6,013 nt of DNA from CAZTZY01 sp964617765 (GTDB taxonomy: Bacteria; Pseudomonadota; Gammaproteobacteria; Pseudomonadales; DT-91): NCBI GenBank assembly GCA_964617765.1, contig CAZTZY010000128.1:1-6013 (forward strand), in the 5' to 3' direction. A program made the translations under genes and the position numbers. The notes below the pieces were generated by a model. It was given only the letters and a program-made list of their open reading frames with translations. It made no database searches and was not told the DNA's origin. The first letter of the stretch is position 1, and every line of letters starts with the position of its first letter. Shown here piece after piece: positions 1 through 6,013 of this stretch.

Positions 1-2375
1 TTTTACATCATGCCCGCTTGGCATTAATGCTCGGTGATCATTTTTATTCATCACAAGATGCCAACAAACAATGGCAAACAACAATCAATCTGTTTGCCAA
101 TACCGACCATAAAACCAAAGCATTAAAACAAAAACTGGATGAGCATTTAGTTGGAGTTGCAGAAAATGCCTTGAAAACAGCGCATTTATTACCGCAGTTT
201 GAATGTGAGCCACCAAAAGCTTTCGATGTAAAAAACCTCAAACAAAAAAGCCCGGATGATTTCAAATGGCAAGACAAGGCTGTAGCTGAAATCAATAAAT
301 GGCGCGAACATGAAAAGCCGGATGCGCAGCATTTCGGTTTTTTTACCATCAACATGGCAAGTACCGGTTGCGGCAAGACTTTTGCCAATGCCAAAATCAT
401 GCGAGCTTTATCGGATGATGCTCAAAGCTTACGTTATATTCTGGCATTGGGTTTGCGCACATTAACGCTGCAAACCGGTGATGAATATCGTCAACGTATA
501 GGGCTTGATAATAGTGAACTGGCGGTATTGATAGGTTCCAGGGCTGTGCAGGAATTGCATCAACAGCAGAAAAAAGATGCCATCAATGAAGATGAAGTCC
601 GTGAGCAGGAAGGGTCGGAATCGCGTGAATTATTGATGAGTGAAGATGATCTTATCGATTATGACTGCGCCATTCCTGAAGCGGGTTTAGCCACCGTTTT
701 GCAAAAAGAGCGAGATAGGCAGTTTCTTTATGCGCCAGTATTGGCGTGTACGATAGACCACATCATGGCAGCGACAGAAACCAAGCGTGGAGGCCGATAT
801 ATTTTGCCAAGCCTGCGCCTGATGTCTTCTGATCTGGTAATAGATGAAATTGATGATTTTGGTGGAAAAGATTTAATAGCGATTGGACGCCTTATTCATT
901 TAGCAGGAATGTTAGGCCGCAAAGTGATGATTTCTTCGGCGACTATTCCGCCAGCATTGGCAGAAGGTTATTACAATGCCTATAACGCCGGTTGGCAATT
1001 GTTTGCCAAATCGAGAAATATGTCGGCTCTTGTTGCCTGCGCATGGATTGATGAGTTCAATACCACTATTGCATCACCCGATGGTATTGATGAAAGCATA
1101 AGCAGTTTTCGTGCTTTACATGTCGGTTATATTCAAAAACGTGTTAAAAACCTGTCATCTCAACCGGTAAAGCGCAAGGCTGAAATTATTTCATGCCAGG
1201 CTATCGAGCAAAGAGACAGTAAAGAAACTAAAACACAAAGCTATTACCAGCTTATGCAACATGCCATTATTGCGCAGCATAGAGAGCATAGTCAGGTTGA
1301 CCCAGATAGTGCTAAACGAATTTCCTTTGGCGTGGTGCGAGTAGCCAATATCAAACCTTGCGTTGAATTAACGGAATATCTGCTTAATGCCCAATGGCCA
1401 GAGGATGTCAGCGTAAAAGTAATGGCTTACCACAGCCAGCAAGTTTTGCTGATGCGCAGTATGCAAGAAAGGCATCTTGATGAAGTGTTGAAGCGCAAAG
1501 ATGAAAATGCAGTTTTTCAACAGCCTTTAATCAAGCAACAAATTCAACAAGCCACTACACCCAATTTGATTTATATATTGGTGGCTACACCGGTTGAAGA
1601 AGTGGGGCGCGATCATGATTTTGATTGGGCGGTTGTAGAGCCATCATCGTTCCGCTCAATAATACAGTTAGCAGGTCGGGTGCTCAGGCATCGTCAAAAA
1701 ATACCGGCTAAACCGAATATGGCTATTATGCAATTTAACCTGAAAGGCCTTGCTGATAATAAAGATAAACCGGTATTTTGCAGGCCGGGTTATGAAACAG
1801 CAGCGAATCTTTTGAATACGCATGATATGGAAAAGCTGGTAGATAAAAACCTGATTGCCAACAGCGTAAATGCTATTCCAAGAATTCAGTGTAATGATGT
1901 GCTTGAACCACGCGATAAACTGGCTGATCTTGAACATGAAGCAATTGGCAAGCTGCTGACGAATTACAAAAGCAAAGGGCCAGAAGCCATGCAAGGCTGG
2001 CTGGATACCTGCTGGTGGTTAACTGCATTGCCCCAGGCATTGAACCCGTTCCGTGAAGGTGCTGAGCAGCAAAAGTTATATTTGATACCCAGTGATGGCG
2101 ATGCTGATAGTTTTGTTTTTGCAGAAAAAGATGAATCAGGTAAACCGCATGCTGCAGAAAAAACCTATGGCATAAAACATCAAAATAGCAAAGATTCTTC
2201 CTGTTTATGGTTACAAAGAAATTATAAAAAACTGTTGGAAGATATTGCAGTCAGGCAGGAAATTTCTGTCTATGCTGCGGCATTACGTTACGGTGAAATA
2301 ACATTGCCAGTATATGGTGACAATGTTTCGCCTAGTTATACTTACTCATCGGTAACGGGATTGGTGAAGTCTTAA
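1..2375 (+). CDS. cas3: Type I-F CRISPR nuclease-helicase Cas3 (Cas2-3 fusion), 5'-truncated by window edge
   Basis: This is the effector nuclease-helicase of type I-F interference: recruited by the Csy complex after R-loop formation, it unwinds and cuts target DNA, and through its fused Cas2 part it joins Cas1 in adaptation. Reading starts in frame at base 3, already inside the gene; the TTG at 18 is not a real start. The first residues (ARLALMLGDHFYSS, bases 15-56) match the end of the HD nuclease domain. Then follow a Q-motif-like FKWQDKA (261-281), Walker A ASTGCGKT (357-380), motif Ia LGLRTLTLQTG (about 447-479), the box DEID (843-854), SSAT (933-944), motif V ATPVEEVGRD (1584-1613) and motif VI QLAGRVLRHR (1665-1694). 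An acidic linker lies at about 570-660. The C-terminal domain reaches the TAA at 2373. All helicase motifs look intact. About 790 residues are present; family members have roughly 1,050-1,100, so the Cas2 domain and most of HD are missing upstream. The Cas2 fusion is inferred from the subtype, not seen. csy1 begins 13 nt downstream. Confidence 0.96.
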   Translation, partial: LHHARLALMLGDHFYSSQDANKQWQTTINLFANTDHKTKALKQKLDEHLVGVAENALKTAHLLPQFECEPPKAFDVKNLKQKSPDDFKWQDKAVAEINKWREHEKPDAQHFGFFTINMASTGCGKTFANAKIMRALSDDAQSLRYILALGLRTLTLQTGDEYRQRIGLDNSELAVLIGSRAVQELHQQQKKDAINEDEVREQEGSESRELLMSEDDLIDYDCAIPEAGLATVLQKERDRQFLYAPVLACTIDHIMAATETKRGGRYILPSLRLMSSDLVIDEIDDFGGKDLIAIGRLIHLAGMLGRKVMISSATIPPALAEGYYNAYNAGWQLFAKSRNMSALVACAWIDEFNTTIASPDGIDESISSFRALHVGYIQKRVKNLSSQPVKRKAEIISCQAIEQRDSKETKTQSYYQLMQHAIIAQHREHSQVDPDSAKRISFGVVRVANIKPCVELTEYLLNAQWPEDVSVKVMAYHSQQVLLMRSMQERHLDEVLKRKDENAVFQQPLIKQQIQQATTPNLIYILVATPVEEVGRDHDFDWAVVEPSSFRSIIQLAGRVLRHRQKIPAKPNMAIMQFNLKGLADNKDKPVFCRPGYETAANLLNTHDMEKLVDKNLIANSVNAIPRIQCNDVLEPRDKLADLEHEAIGKLLTNYKSKGPEAMQGWLDTCWWLTALPQALNPFREGAEQQKLYLIPSDGDADSFVFAEKDESGKPHAAEKTYGIKHQNSKDSSCLWLQRNYKKLLEDIAVRQEISVYAAALRYGEITLPVYGDNVSPSYTYSSVTGLVKS

Positions 2376-2380
2376 ATTAA

Positions 2381-2387
2381 AAGGAGT
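2381..2387 (+). promoter_or_regulatory. Ribosome binding site of csy1 (AAGGAGT), oddly close to the ATG
   Basis: AAGGAGT is a strong Shine-Dalgarno sequence in the 13-nt gap between cas3 and csy1. Its AGGAG core ends only 2 nt before the ATG at 2389, but 8 nt before an in-frame TTG at 2395. The spacing therefore favours TTG as the real start, which would shorten Csy1 by two residues. Confidence 0.7.
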
Positions 2388-2388
2388 A

Positions 2389-3633
2389 ATGAAGTTGGAT
2401 ATAGCAATAAATGAATTTCTTGATGGCCGGAAGGCTGCTCGATTGAAAAGCAAACTGAAGGTTGGTATTTCCGAAGCAGAATCAGCCATCATTCAGGATG
2501 AAATTGATAAAGAATTTTTACTTGAAAATTGGTTGCCCAATGCTGCCAAACGGGCAGGGCAACTTTCTATTGTCAGTCATCCGGGAAAGTTTAGTCACCC
2601 TAGTGCTAAGACAACGCCTTTTATTGCCAGTGCTGAACGTGTTGCGGATGGTTTTATACGGACGGGTAATGTTGATTCTCAACATGATGTGTTAGGCAAT
2701 GCTGCGGCACTGGATGTATATAAGTTTTTGAGTTTAAAAATGCCTGATGGTTTGACGATATTGCAGCATCTCGATCAGCCTACTGAAGTTATCAAAAAGG
2801 CATTAAGTATAAAGTCGCAGAGTTTCGATGATATACGTGCGCAGTTTCTTGAAATAAAAAGTACCGGTGATGAGCAATTCAGTAGCGATCTGGTTAAGCA
2901 AGTCTATTTTCCGTTCAGTGATGACTATCATCTGTTATCTATATTGACACCATCAGGTTTGATGTTTGATTTTAGAGATCGGATACAGGCAATGAAATTT
3001 TCTGACTCAGTTAAAGTAGCACGCGAAGCTAAAAGAAAAAATGAAGAAAATTCCGAAGGCTTTGATGATATTTATAATTTAGCCATGATTGGTTATGGGG
3101 GGACAAAGCCGCAAAATATTAGCGTATTGAATAGTGAAAATGGCGGTAAAGCTTATTTACTACCTTGCTTCCCACCAGAATTAAATCGCCAATATACAAC
3201 ACTGCCTACATTTAACTTCTTCGCACAAACGCTTTGGCCAAAAAAATACAGTGATAGCTTTCAGTCATTACATAAATTGCTGATGGTCGATATAAACAAT
3301 ATCAACATCCGCGAAGGGCGTGACAATATTATCCGGTTTGTTACCAATGAAATTATTGATGAAGTATGGTTGATTCGCTCAATGCAAGGTGGCTGGTCTG
3401 TTGATGAACGATTCGGCAATTTGCCAAAATTCCAGAAAGTAATGCTGGATGCTGCCAGAGATGAAGAAATAACTAATGATGATAAGTCGGTAGAGGATTT
3501 TATTCATGAAATGGCGCGCTGGTTTATCAGTGCATATAAGAAGGTGCTGGGTAATCAGGCCTTGGCATTTCACGATGATGAATTGCTACATATCAAAAAA
3601 ATCATGAACAACAGCAAGGATGATTTGTTATGA
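2389..3633 (+). CDS. csy1: Type I-F Csy complex large subunit Csy1 (Cas8f)
   Basis: Csy1 (Cas8f) is the large subunit of the I-F surveillance complex; with Csy2 it caps the crRNA 5' handle, recognises the PAM and starts duplex opening. The 414 residues compare with about 434 in P. aeruginosa. Family signatures are clear: NWLPNAAKRAGQLSIVSHP (residues 47-65), DVLGNAAALDVYKFLSL (about 100-116), QVYFPFSDDYHLLSIL (171-186) and GYGGTKPQNISVLNSE (235-250). Asn104, Lys240 and Asn243 align, at a constant offset of 7, with Asn111, Lys247 and Asn250 of the P. aeruginosa protein, which structural work links to PAM contact and the strand-separating wedge. A basic stretch at 14-24 (RKAARLKSKLK) resembles the N-terminal lysine region of that protein. 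Separate full-length csy1 and csy2 argue against the transposon-linked I-F3 form, where they are fused. The ATG used here may be replaced by TTG at 2395 (see the ribosome binding site). The stop overlaps csy2 by ATGA. Confidence 0.96.
   Translation: MKLDIAINEFLDGRKAARLKSKLKVGISEAESAIIQDEIDKEFLLENWLPNAAKRAGQLSIVSHPGKFSHPSAKTTPFIASAERVADGFIRTGNVDSQHDVLGNAAALDVYKFLSLKMPDGLTILQHLDQPTEVIKKALSIKSQSFDDIRAQFLEIKSTGDEQFSSDLVKQVYFPFSDDYHLLSILTPSGLMFDFRDRIQAMKFSDSVKVAREAKRKNEENSEGFDDIYNLAMIGYGGTKPQNISVLNSENGGKAYLLPCFPPELNRQYTTLPTFNFFAQTLWPKKYSDSFQSLHKLLMVDINNINIREGRDNIIRFVTNEIIDEVWLIRSMQGGWSVDERFGNLPKFQKVMLDAARDEEITNDDKSVEDFIHEMARWFISAYKKVLGNQALAFHDDELLHIKKIMNNSKDDLL
3616..3620 (+). promoter_or_regulatory. 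Ribosome binding site of csy2 (AAGGA) inside the csy1 tail
   Basis: AAGGA lies within the last codons of csy1, 9 nt before the csy2 ATG at 3630. With the ATGA stop-start overlap at 3630-3633 it indicates translational coupling of the two subunits, which form a heterodimer in the complex. Confidence 0.6.
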
Positions 3634-4618
3634 AATGTATTTTATTACTGCCCCATATCAAGGTTCATAATGCCAATGCATTATCCAGTCCTTACACCAT
3701 TGGTTTTCCTGCCATGACAGCATGGTTAGGAGCTGTGCATGCCTTGCAGCGTAAATTGAATCAAATGGACTATGAAGATTTACGTTTTACCAGTATTGCC
3801 GTGGTAAGCCATGAATGTAATTTGCAGGTTTACAAGGGCGATAACGATTATGTTTATTCCATTGTTTCTAAAGGTAATCCACTTGATAAAGATGGGAATC
3901 GACCCGCATTTATTGAAGAAGCTCGTTGTCATCTGGATGTTAGTCTGGTGATTGAATGTGAAGGGCTTCCTTTTGATACACAGGAGTTATTGGAAAATTT
4001 AGTAACTATCATGCATTTAGGTTGGAAAGTTGCCGGTGGCGATATTGTGTCATTTGGCAAATTGGATAATTTTGTTATTGAACATGAAGCTGACCATAAA
4101 AAGTTAATGCGCAAACTAATGCCAGGTTATGTGTTGATAGAGCGTAGGCAGTTAATGATGAACGCCATGCAATCAGGCCAGGATGCGATAGATGCACTGC
4201 TGGATTTCATCAAGGTAAAACATAGAAGTGAATTGAATGAGCAGGGAGAAGTGGCATGGAAATCGGCGCGCGAAGCAAAAGGCTGGATNNNNNNNNNNTA
4301 AAGATTTGGGCATCGATTTCATCATTTGCGATCACCACAATCCGGACGATACCATTCCTGATGCTGTAGCAGTTCTTGATCCCAAAAGGCTGGATTGTAC
4401 CTATTGCTACAGGATTCCATGGCATTACTGAATTAGGCAAGGCACAAAACCAGCGTGACCCGGATACACCACACAGGTTTGCCGAATCGGTAGTTACTCT
4501 AGGTGAGTTCATCATGCCTTATCGCATCAAGAATCTGGATGACATGTTATGGCATTATCATGTTGACCTGCCTAACAACCTTTATCTATGCCAACAAAAT
4601 AACCAAGCAAGTAATTAA
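3630..4618 (+). CDS. csy2: Type I-F Csy complex subunit Csy2 (Cas5f), interrupted by an assembly gap and a foreign insert
   Basis: Csy2 (Cas5f) pairs with Csy1 at the 5' end of the crRNA and holds the 8-nt handle. The N-terminal part (3630-4288) carries family signatures: an RRM-type first strand MKCILLLPHIKVHNANALSS, then GFPAMTAWLGAVHALQR (residues 25-41), GNPLDKDGN (82-90), FIEEARCHLDVSLVIE (94-109) and LMRKLMPGYVLIER (159-172). The C-terminal part (4396-4618) has IVPIATGFHGITELG, RDPDTPHRFAESVVTLGE and LLW-like MLWHYHVDLPNNLYL, as in known Csy2. Between them are ten Ns (4289-4298) and a piece from another gene, which shifts the frame. Dropping 107 bases (4289-4395) joins residue 219 (Trp) to Ile-Val-Pro-Ile in frame, giving 293 residues, somewhat below the roughly 327 of P. 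aeruginosa. The join W-K-S-A-R-E-A-K-G-W-I-V-P-I mirrors the P. aeruginosa region around its GWLVPI. I read the living gene as intact and the break as an assembly artefact; as written, neither half is a complete protein. Confidence 0.93.
4276..4288 (+). repeat. 13-bp direct repeat, copy 1 (end of the upstream contig in csy2)
   Basis: CAAAAGGCTGGAT occurs here, directly against the N run, and again at 4383-4395. The flanking bases before each copy differ (G versus C). The two copies look like the same genomic sequence represented twice: the end of one contig and its overlap in the next. Confidence 0.9.
4289..4298. other. Scaffold gap (ten Ns) within csy2
   Basis: Ten undetermined bases mark a scaffolding join, not a sequenced stretch. 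The gap lies between codon 219 of csy2 and a piece unrelated to csy2. Since the csy2 sequence on the far side overlaps the near side by 13 bp, the true gap length is probably negative, meaning the contigs overlap. Confidence 0.97.
4299..4403 (+). pseudogene. Short recJ-like (DHH exonuclease) fragment, chimeric contig end
   Basis: In the frame beginning at 4300 the bases code for KDLGIDFIICDHHNPDD followed by TIPDAVAVLDPKRLDC. This is the DHH motif region of the single-strand exonuclease RecJ, with the DHH triad at 4330-4338, and the wording (ICDHHNP..., PDAVAVLDPKR) is most like RecJ of Bacteroidetes. It is about 30 codons of a protein normally over 550 residues, with no start, stop or flanking recJ sequence. 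The recJ reading could continue to about 4403 (DCTY), while csy2 resumes from 4383-4396, so the two genes share up to about 21 bases here. It is not a functional gene in this place; I infer that it comes from another organism or locus joined by the assembler. Confidence 0.82.
4383..4395 (+). repeat. 13-bp direct repeat, copy 2 (switch point from recJ-like to csy2 sequence)
   Basis: This is the second copy of CAAAAGGCTGGAT, 107 bases after the first. In the recJ-like frame it codes for the end of DPKRLD; in the csy2 frame the same bases give AKGWI. It is therefore ambiguous between both genes and marks where the chimera switches. Confidence 0.9.
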
Positions 4619-4627
4619 TATAAACCT

Positions 4628-4633
4628 AAGGAG
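4628..4633 (+). promoter_or_regulatory. Ribosome binding site of csy3 (AAGGAG)
   Basis: AAGGAG in the 24-nt gap after csy2 sits 9 nt before the ATG at 4643. Another ATG at 4636 is only 2 nt away and opens a four-codon frame ending at the TAA at 4648, so 4643 is the real start. The strong site suits the high copy number of Csy3 in the complex. Confidence 0.8.
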
Positions 4634-4642
4634 AAATGGAAA

Positions 4643-5674
4643 ATGGCTAAAAAAGAAAATATCGCATCTGTATTGGCGTTTGAGAAAAAACTGGTGCCTT
4701 CGGATGCCTATATGTATGGCACGGAATGGAGCAAACGCAATGAAAAGGCAGTGCCATTGGCTTTGCTGGAAAAATCAGTAAGGGGCACGATTTCTAATCG
4801 TTTGAGCAAAAAGCTGGAAGATGATCCAGCCAAGCTCGATGCTGAAGTTGAAAAACCTAACCTGCAAACCGTAGATCATTGTGCCCTTGCAGCAGATCAG
4901 GATACTTTGAAACTGCAATTCACATTAAAAGTGTTAAGCAATGTGCAACAACCTTCGGCATGCAATAACGCGCTGTTTAATAAAAGCTATACAGAAGCCG
5001 CAGAAAAATATATTGCCGAAGAAGGCTTTACCGAATTGGCCAAGCGTTATGCCAGCAATATAGCCAATGCTCGATTCTTGTGGCGCAATCGTGTAGGCGC
5101 TGAGGCCATTGAAGTGCAGGTAAAGGTTCTTGGTGGCAGTGAGCTGAAAGAATGGTTGTTTGATGCTACAAAATACAATCCACGAGAAATAGAAAAAACT
5201 GATGCCAATATTGATGCATTGGCAAAGTTTATTGCGGATTCGTTATCAGGGAAAACACCTTTTCTTATGCTGGAAATTACTACTTACGCTAAAACCGGCA
5301 AGGCTCAGGAAGTGTATCCCAGTGAAGAACTGGTGATGGATAAAGGCAATAGCAAATCCAAGAAAAGTAAAATCCTGTACCACGTTAATGGTATAGCGGC
5401 CATGCATTCACAAAAAATTGGCAATGCACTACGTACTATAGATACCTGGTATCCAGAGTTTGAATCTGTACCTACAGGCCCTATTGCAATCGAACCCTAT
5501 GGTGCCGTCACTAATCTGGGGATTGCTTATCGAAATCCTAAAAACAAGTCTGATTTTTATACCTTGTTTGACAAGTTCGCCCGTGGCGAAAAGCTGGCCA
5601 AAAAGGAAGAAGAGCATTATGTGATGGCCATTCTTGTTCGTGGTGGTGTATTTGGCGAAAGCAGCAAGGAGTAA
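4643..5674 (+). CDS. csy3: Type I-F Csy complex backbone subunit Csy3 (Cas7f)
   Basis: Csy3 (Cas7f) forms the helical backbone of the I-F complex, six copies lying along the spacer part of the crRNA. The 343 residues equal the usual length (342 in P. aeruginosa). Visible family signatures are LAFEKKLVPSDAYMYGTEW (residues 11-29), VRGTISNR (46-53), the highly typical RYASNIANARFLWRNR (135-150) and, near the C-terminus, EPYGAVTNLGIAYRNPKNK followed by DFYTLFDKF. The fold is an RRM-like palm with thumb and web loops in solved homologues; those parts cannot be told apart by eye here. The gene is complete from ATG to TAA, with no sign of frameshift. It follows csy2 by 24 nt and its last codons contain the csy4 ribosome binding site, so it is co-transcribed with both. 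Identification is firm. Confidence 0.97.
   Translation: MAKKENIASVLAFEKKLVPSDAYMYGTEWSKRNEKAVPLALLEKSVRGTISNRLSKKLEDDPAKLDAEVEKPNLQTVDHCALAADQDTLKLQFTLKVLSNVQQPSACNNALFNKSYTEAAEKYIAEEGFTELAKRYASNIANARFLWRNRVGAEAIEVQVKVLGGSELKEWLFDATKYNPREIEKTDANIDALAKFIADSLSGKTPFLMLEITTYAKTGKAQEVYPSEELVMDKGNSKSKKSKILYHVNGIAAMHSQKIGNALRTIDTWYPEFESVPTGPIAIEPYGAVTNLGIAYRNPKNKSDFYTLFDKFARGEKLAKKEEEHYVMAILVRGGVFGESSKE
5666..5671 (+). promoter_or_regulatory. Ribosome binding site of csy4 (AAGGAG) at the csy3 end
   Basis: AAGGAG overlaps the last two sense codons of csy3 (AAG GAG), directly before its TAA, and lies 6 nt before the csy4 ATG at 5678. The arrangement implies coupled translation of csy3 and csy4. Confidence 0.78.
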
Positions 5675-5677
5675 ACC

Positions 5678-6013
5678 ATGAAAGCTTATCTTGAAATAAC
5701 ACTGCTTCCTAGTGGCGAGATTGGTCATCATTTCCTGTGGGAAAAGGTATATCAGCAAGTTCATTTAGGGCTTGCTGCCACACAAACCCAAGGAGGAGTA
5801 TCTCCCATTGGTATTTCTTTGCCAGAATATAACGTCGAGAAGCATCAATTAGGCAGCAAGCTGAGATTGTTTGCATCAGAAGCAGCCACTCTTGAAAAGT
5901 TTAATGCTTCTCACTGTTTCAATCGGCTAACGGATTATGTACATGTAAGTTCCATTCGAGAGGTTCCGGCGAAAGTGGCTTATGCGATATATAAACGCCA
6001 ACAGCCGCAATCG
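5678..6013 (+). CDS. csy4: Type I-F pre-crRNA endoribonuclease Csy4 (Cas6f), 3'-truncated by window edge
   Basis: Csy4 (Cas6f) binds the hairpin of each repeat in the pre-crRNA, cuts at its 3' base and stays bound as the head of the Csy complex. 112 residues are present; complete proteins have about 185, so the 3' part lies beyond the window. The N-terminus MKAYLEITLLPSGE resembles the ferredoxin-like first strand of P. aeruginosa Csy4 (MDHYLDIRLRPDPE). His29 (bases 5762-5764, in EKVYQQVHLGL) aligns with that protein's catalytic His29 without gaps. Further matches are IGISLPEYNVEKHQLGSKLRLFA (split: IGISLPEY, then LGSKLRLFAS). The last residues, YKRQQPQS, line up with the R-V-Q-A-K-S segment just before the arginine-rich hairpin-binding helix, so that helix, and the catalytic serine (Ser148 in P. 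aeruginosa), are outside. The start ATG is 3 nt after the csy3 stop. It is the last gene of I-F operons, usually followed by the CRISPR array. Confidence 0.95.
   Translation, partial: MKAYLEITLLPSGEIGHHFLWEKVYQQVHLGLAATQTQGGVSPIGISLPEYNVEKHQLGSKLRLFASEAATLEKFNASHCFNRLTDYVHVSSIREVPAKVAYAIYKRQQPQS

Noticed and set aside
44..400. Antisense open frame opposite cas3 (118 codons), and similar ones at 1668-1994 and 5429-5764
   Set aside because: Their translations show no recognisable family and they lie opposite conserved Cas3, Csy3 and Csy4 coding sequence; they are reading-frame shadows.
4289..4395. A real insertion or small mobile element in csy2 with a 13-bp target-site duplication
   Set aside because: The direct repeat looks like a target-site duplication, but the inserted piece is only recJ coding sequence with no terminal inverted repeats or transposase, and the repeat abuts a run of Ns. 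An assembly join explains all of it.
4237..4431. A small protein joining the csy2 region and the DHH piece
   Set aside because: It runs through the Ns and merges an out-of-frame part of csy2, a recJ piece and out-of-frame csy2 again; it is a product of the chimera.
4210..4515. Antisense open frame across the csy2 break
   Set aside because: It spans the Ns, has no ribosome binding site that I can see, and lies opposite well-conserved csy2 coding sequence.
4593..4622. A csy3-specific promoter with TAATAT at 4616 as -10 element
   Set aside because: No -35-like hexamer occurs about 17 bp upstream, and the short gap with a good ribosome binding site is enough for expression from the operon.
1..6013. 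A transposon-associated I-F3 system or other variant I-F system
   Set aside because: Cas3 is present, csy1 and csy2 are separate full-size genes and no tniQ, tnsA, tnsB or tnsC is seen; the layout is canonical I-F1.
1..6013. A CRISPR array or anti-CRISPR gene within the window
   Set aside because: No regularly spaced repeats of about 28 bases and no extra gene between the cas genes; an array would be expected beyond csy4, outside the window.

Overview
The window is the 3' part of a type I-F (subtype I-F1, Csy/Ypest) CRISPR-Cas operon, all on the + strand. In order it holds the 3' part of cas3 (the Cas2-3 fusion nuclease-helicase), csy1 (cas8f), csy2 (cas5f), csy3 (cas7f) and the first 60% or so of csy4 (cas6f). 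Genes abut with 4-nt overlap, 3-nt, 13-nt and 24-nt gaps, and no terminator or convincing internal promoter is visible, so they are most simply read as one transcript. The N-terminal Cas2 part of cas3, cas1, the CRISPR array and the operon promoter are outside the window.

Subtype I-F and the moderately AT-leaning codon use point to a proteobacterium, probably a gammaproteobacterium; nothing here fixes the genus. The run of Ns and a foreign piece show that this is a draft, probably metagenomic, assembly.

Layout: 1-2375 is cas3, from the last part of the HD nuclease domain through the complete SF2 helicase and the C-terminal domain. 2389-3633 is csy1, with PAM-contact residues conserved at a constant offset from the Pseudomonas aeruginosa protein as I recall it. 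3630-4618 is csy2, broken at 4289-4395 by ten Ns plus a short piece coding for the DHH motif of a RecJ-type exonuclease. 4643-5674 is csy3, intact. 5678-6013 is csy4, cut by the window edge but with the catalytic histidine at residue 29.

How they work together: Csy4 cuts the pre-crRNA and stays on the 3' hairpin, about six Csy3 subunits coat the spacer, the Csy1-Csy2 pair caps the 5' handle and reads the PAM, and Cas2-3 is recruited to degrade the target DNA. Cas2-3 also joins Cas1 for spacer uptake.

The most notable thing is not a new system but an assembly chimera in csy2. A 13-bp direct repeat brackets the break exactly, and removing one 107-base unit restores a continuous Csy2 of 293 residues. 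I found no evidence for an undescribed system; apart from that break, this is a canonical I-F1 effector operon.
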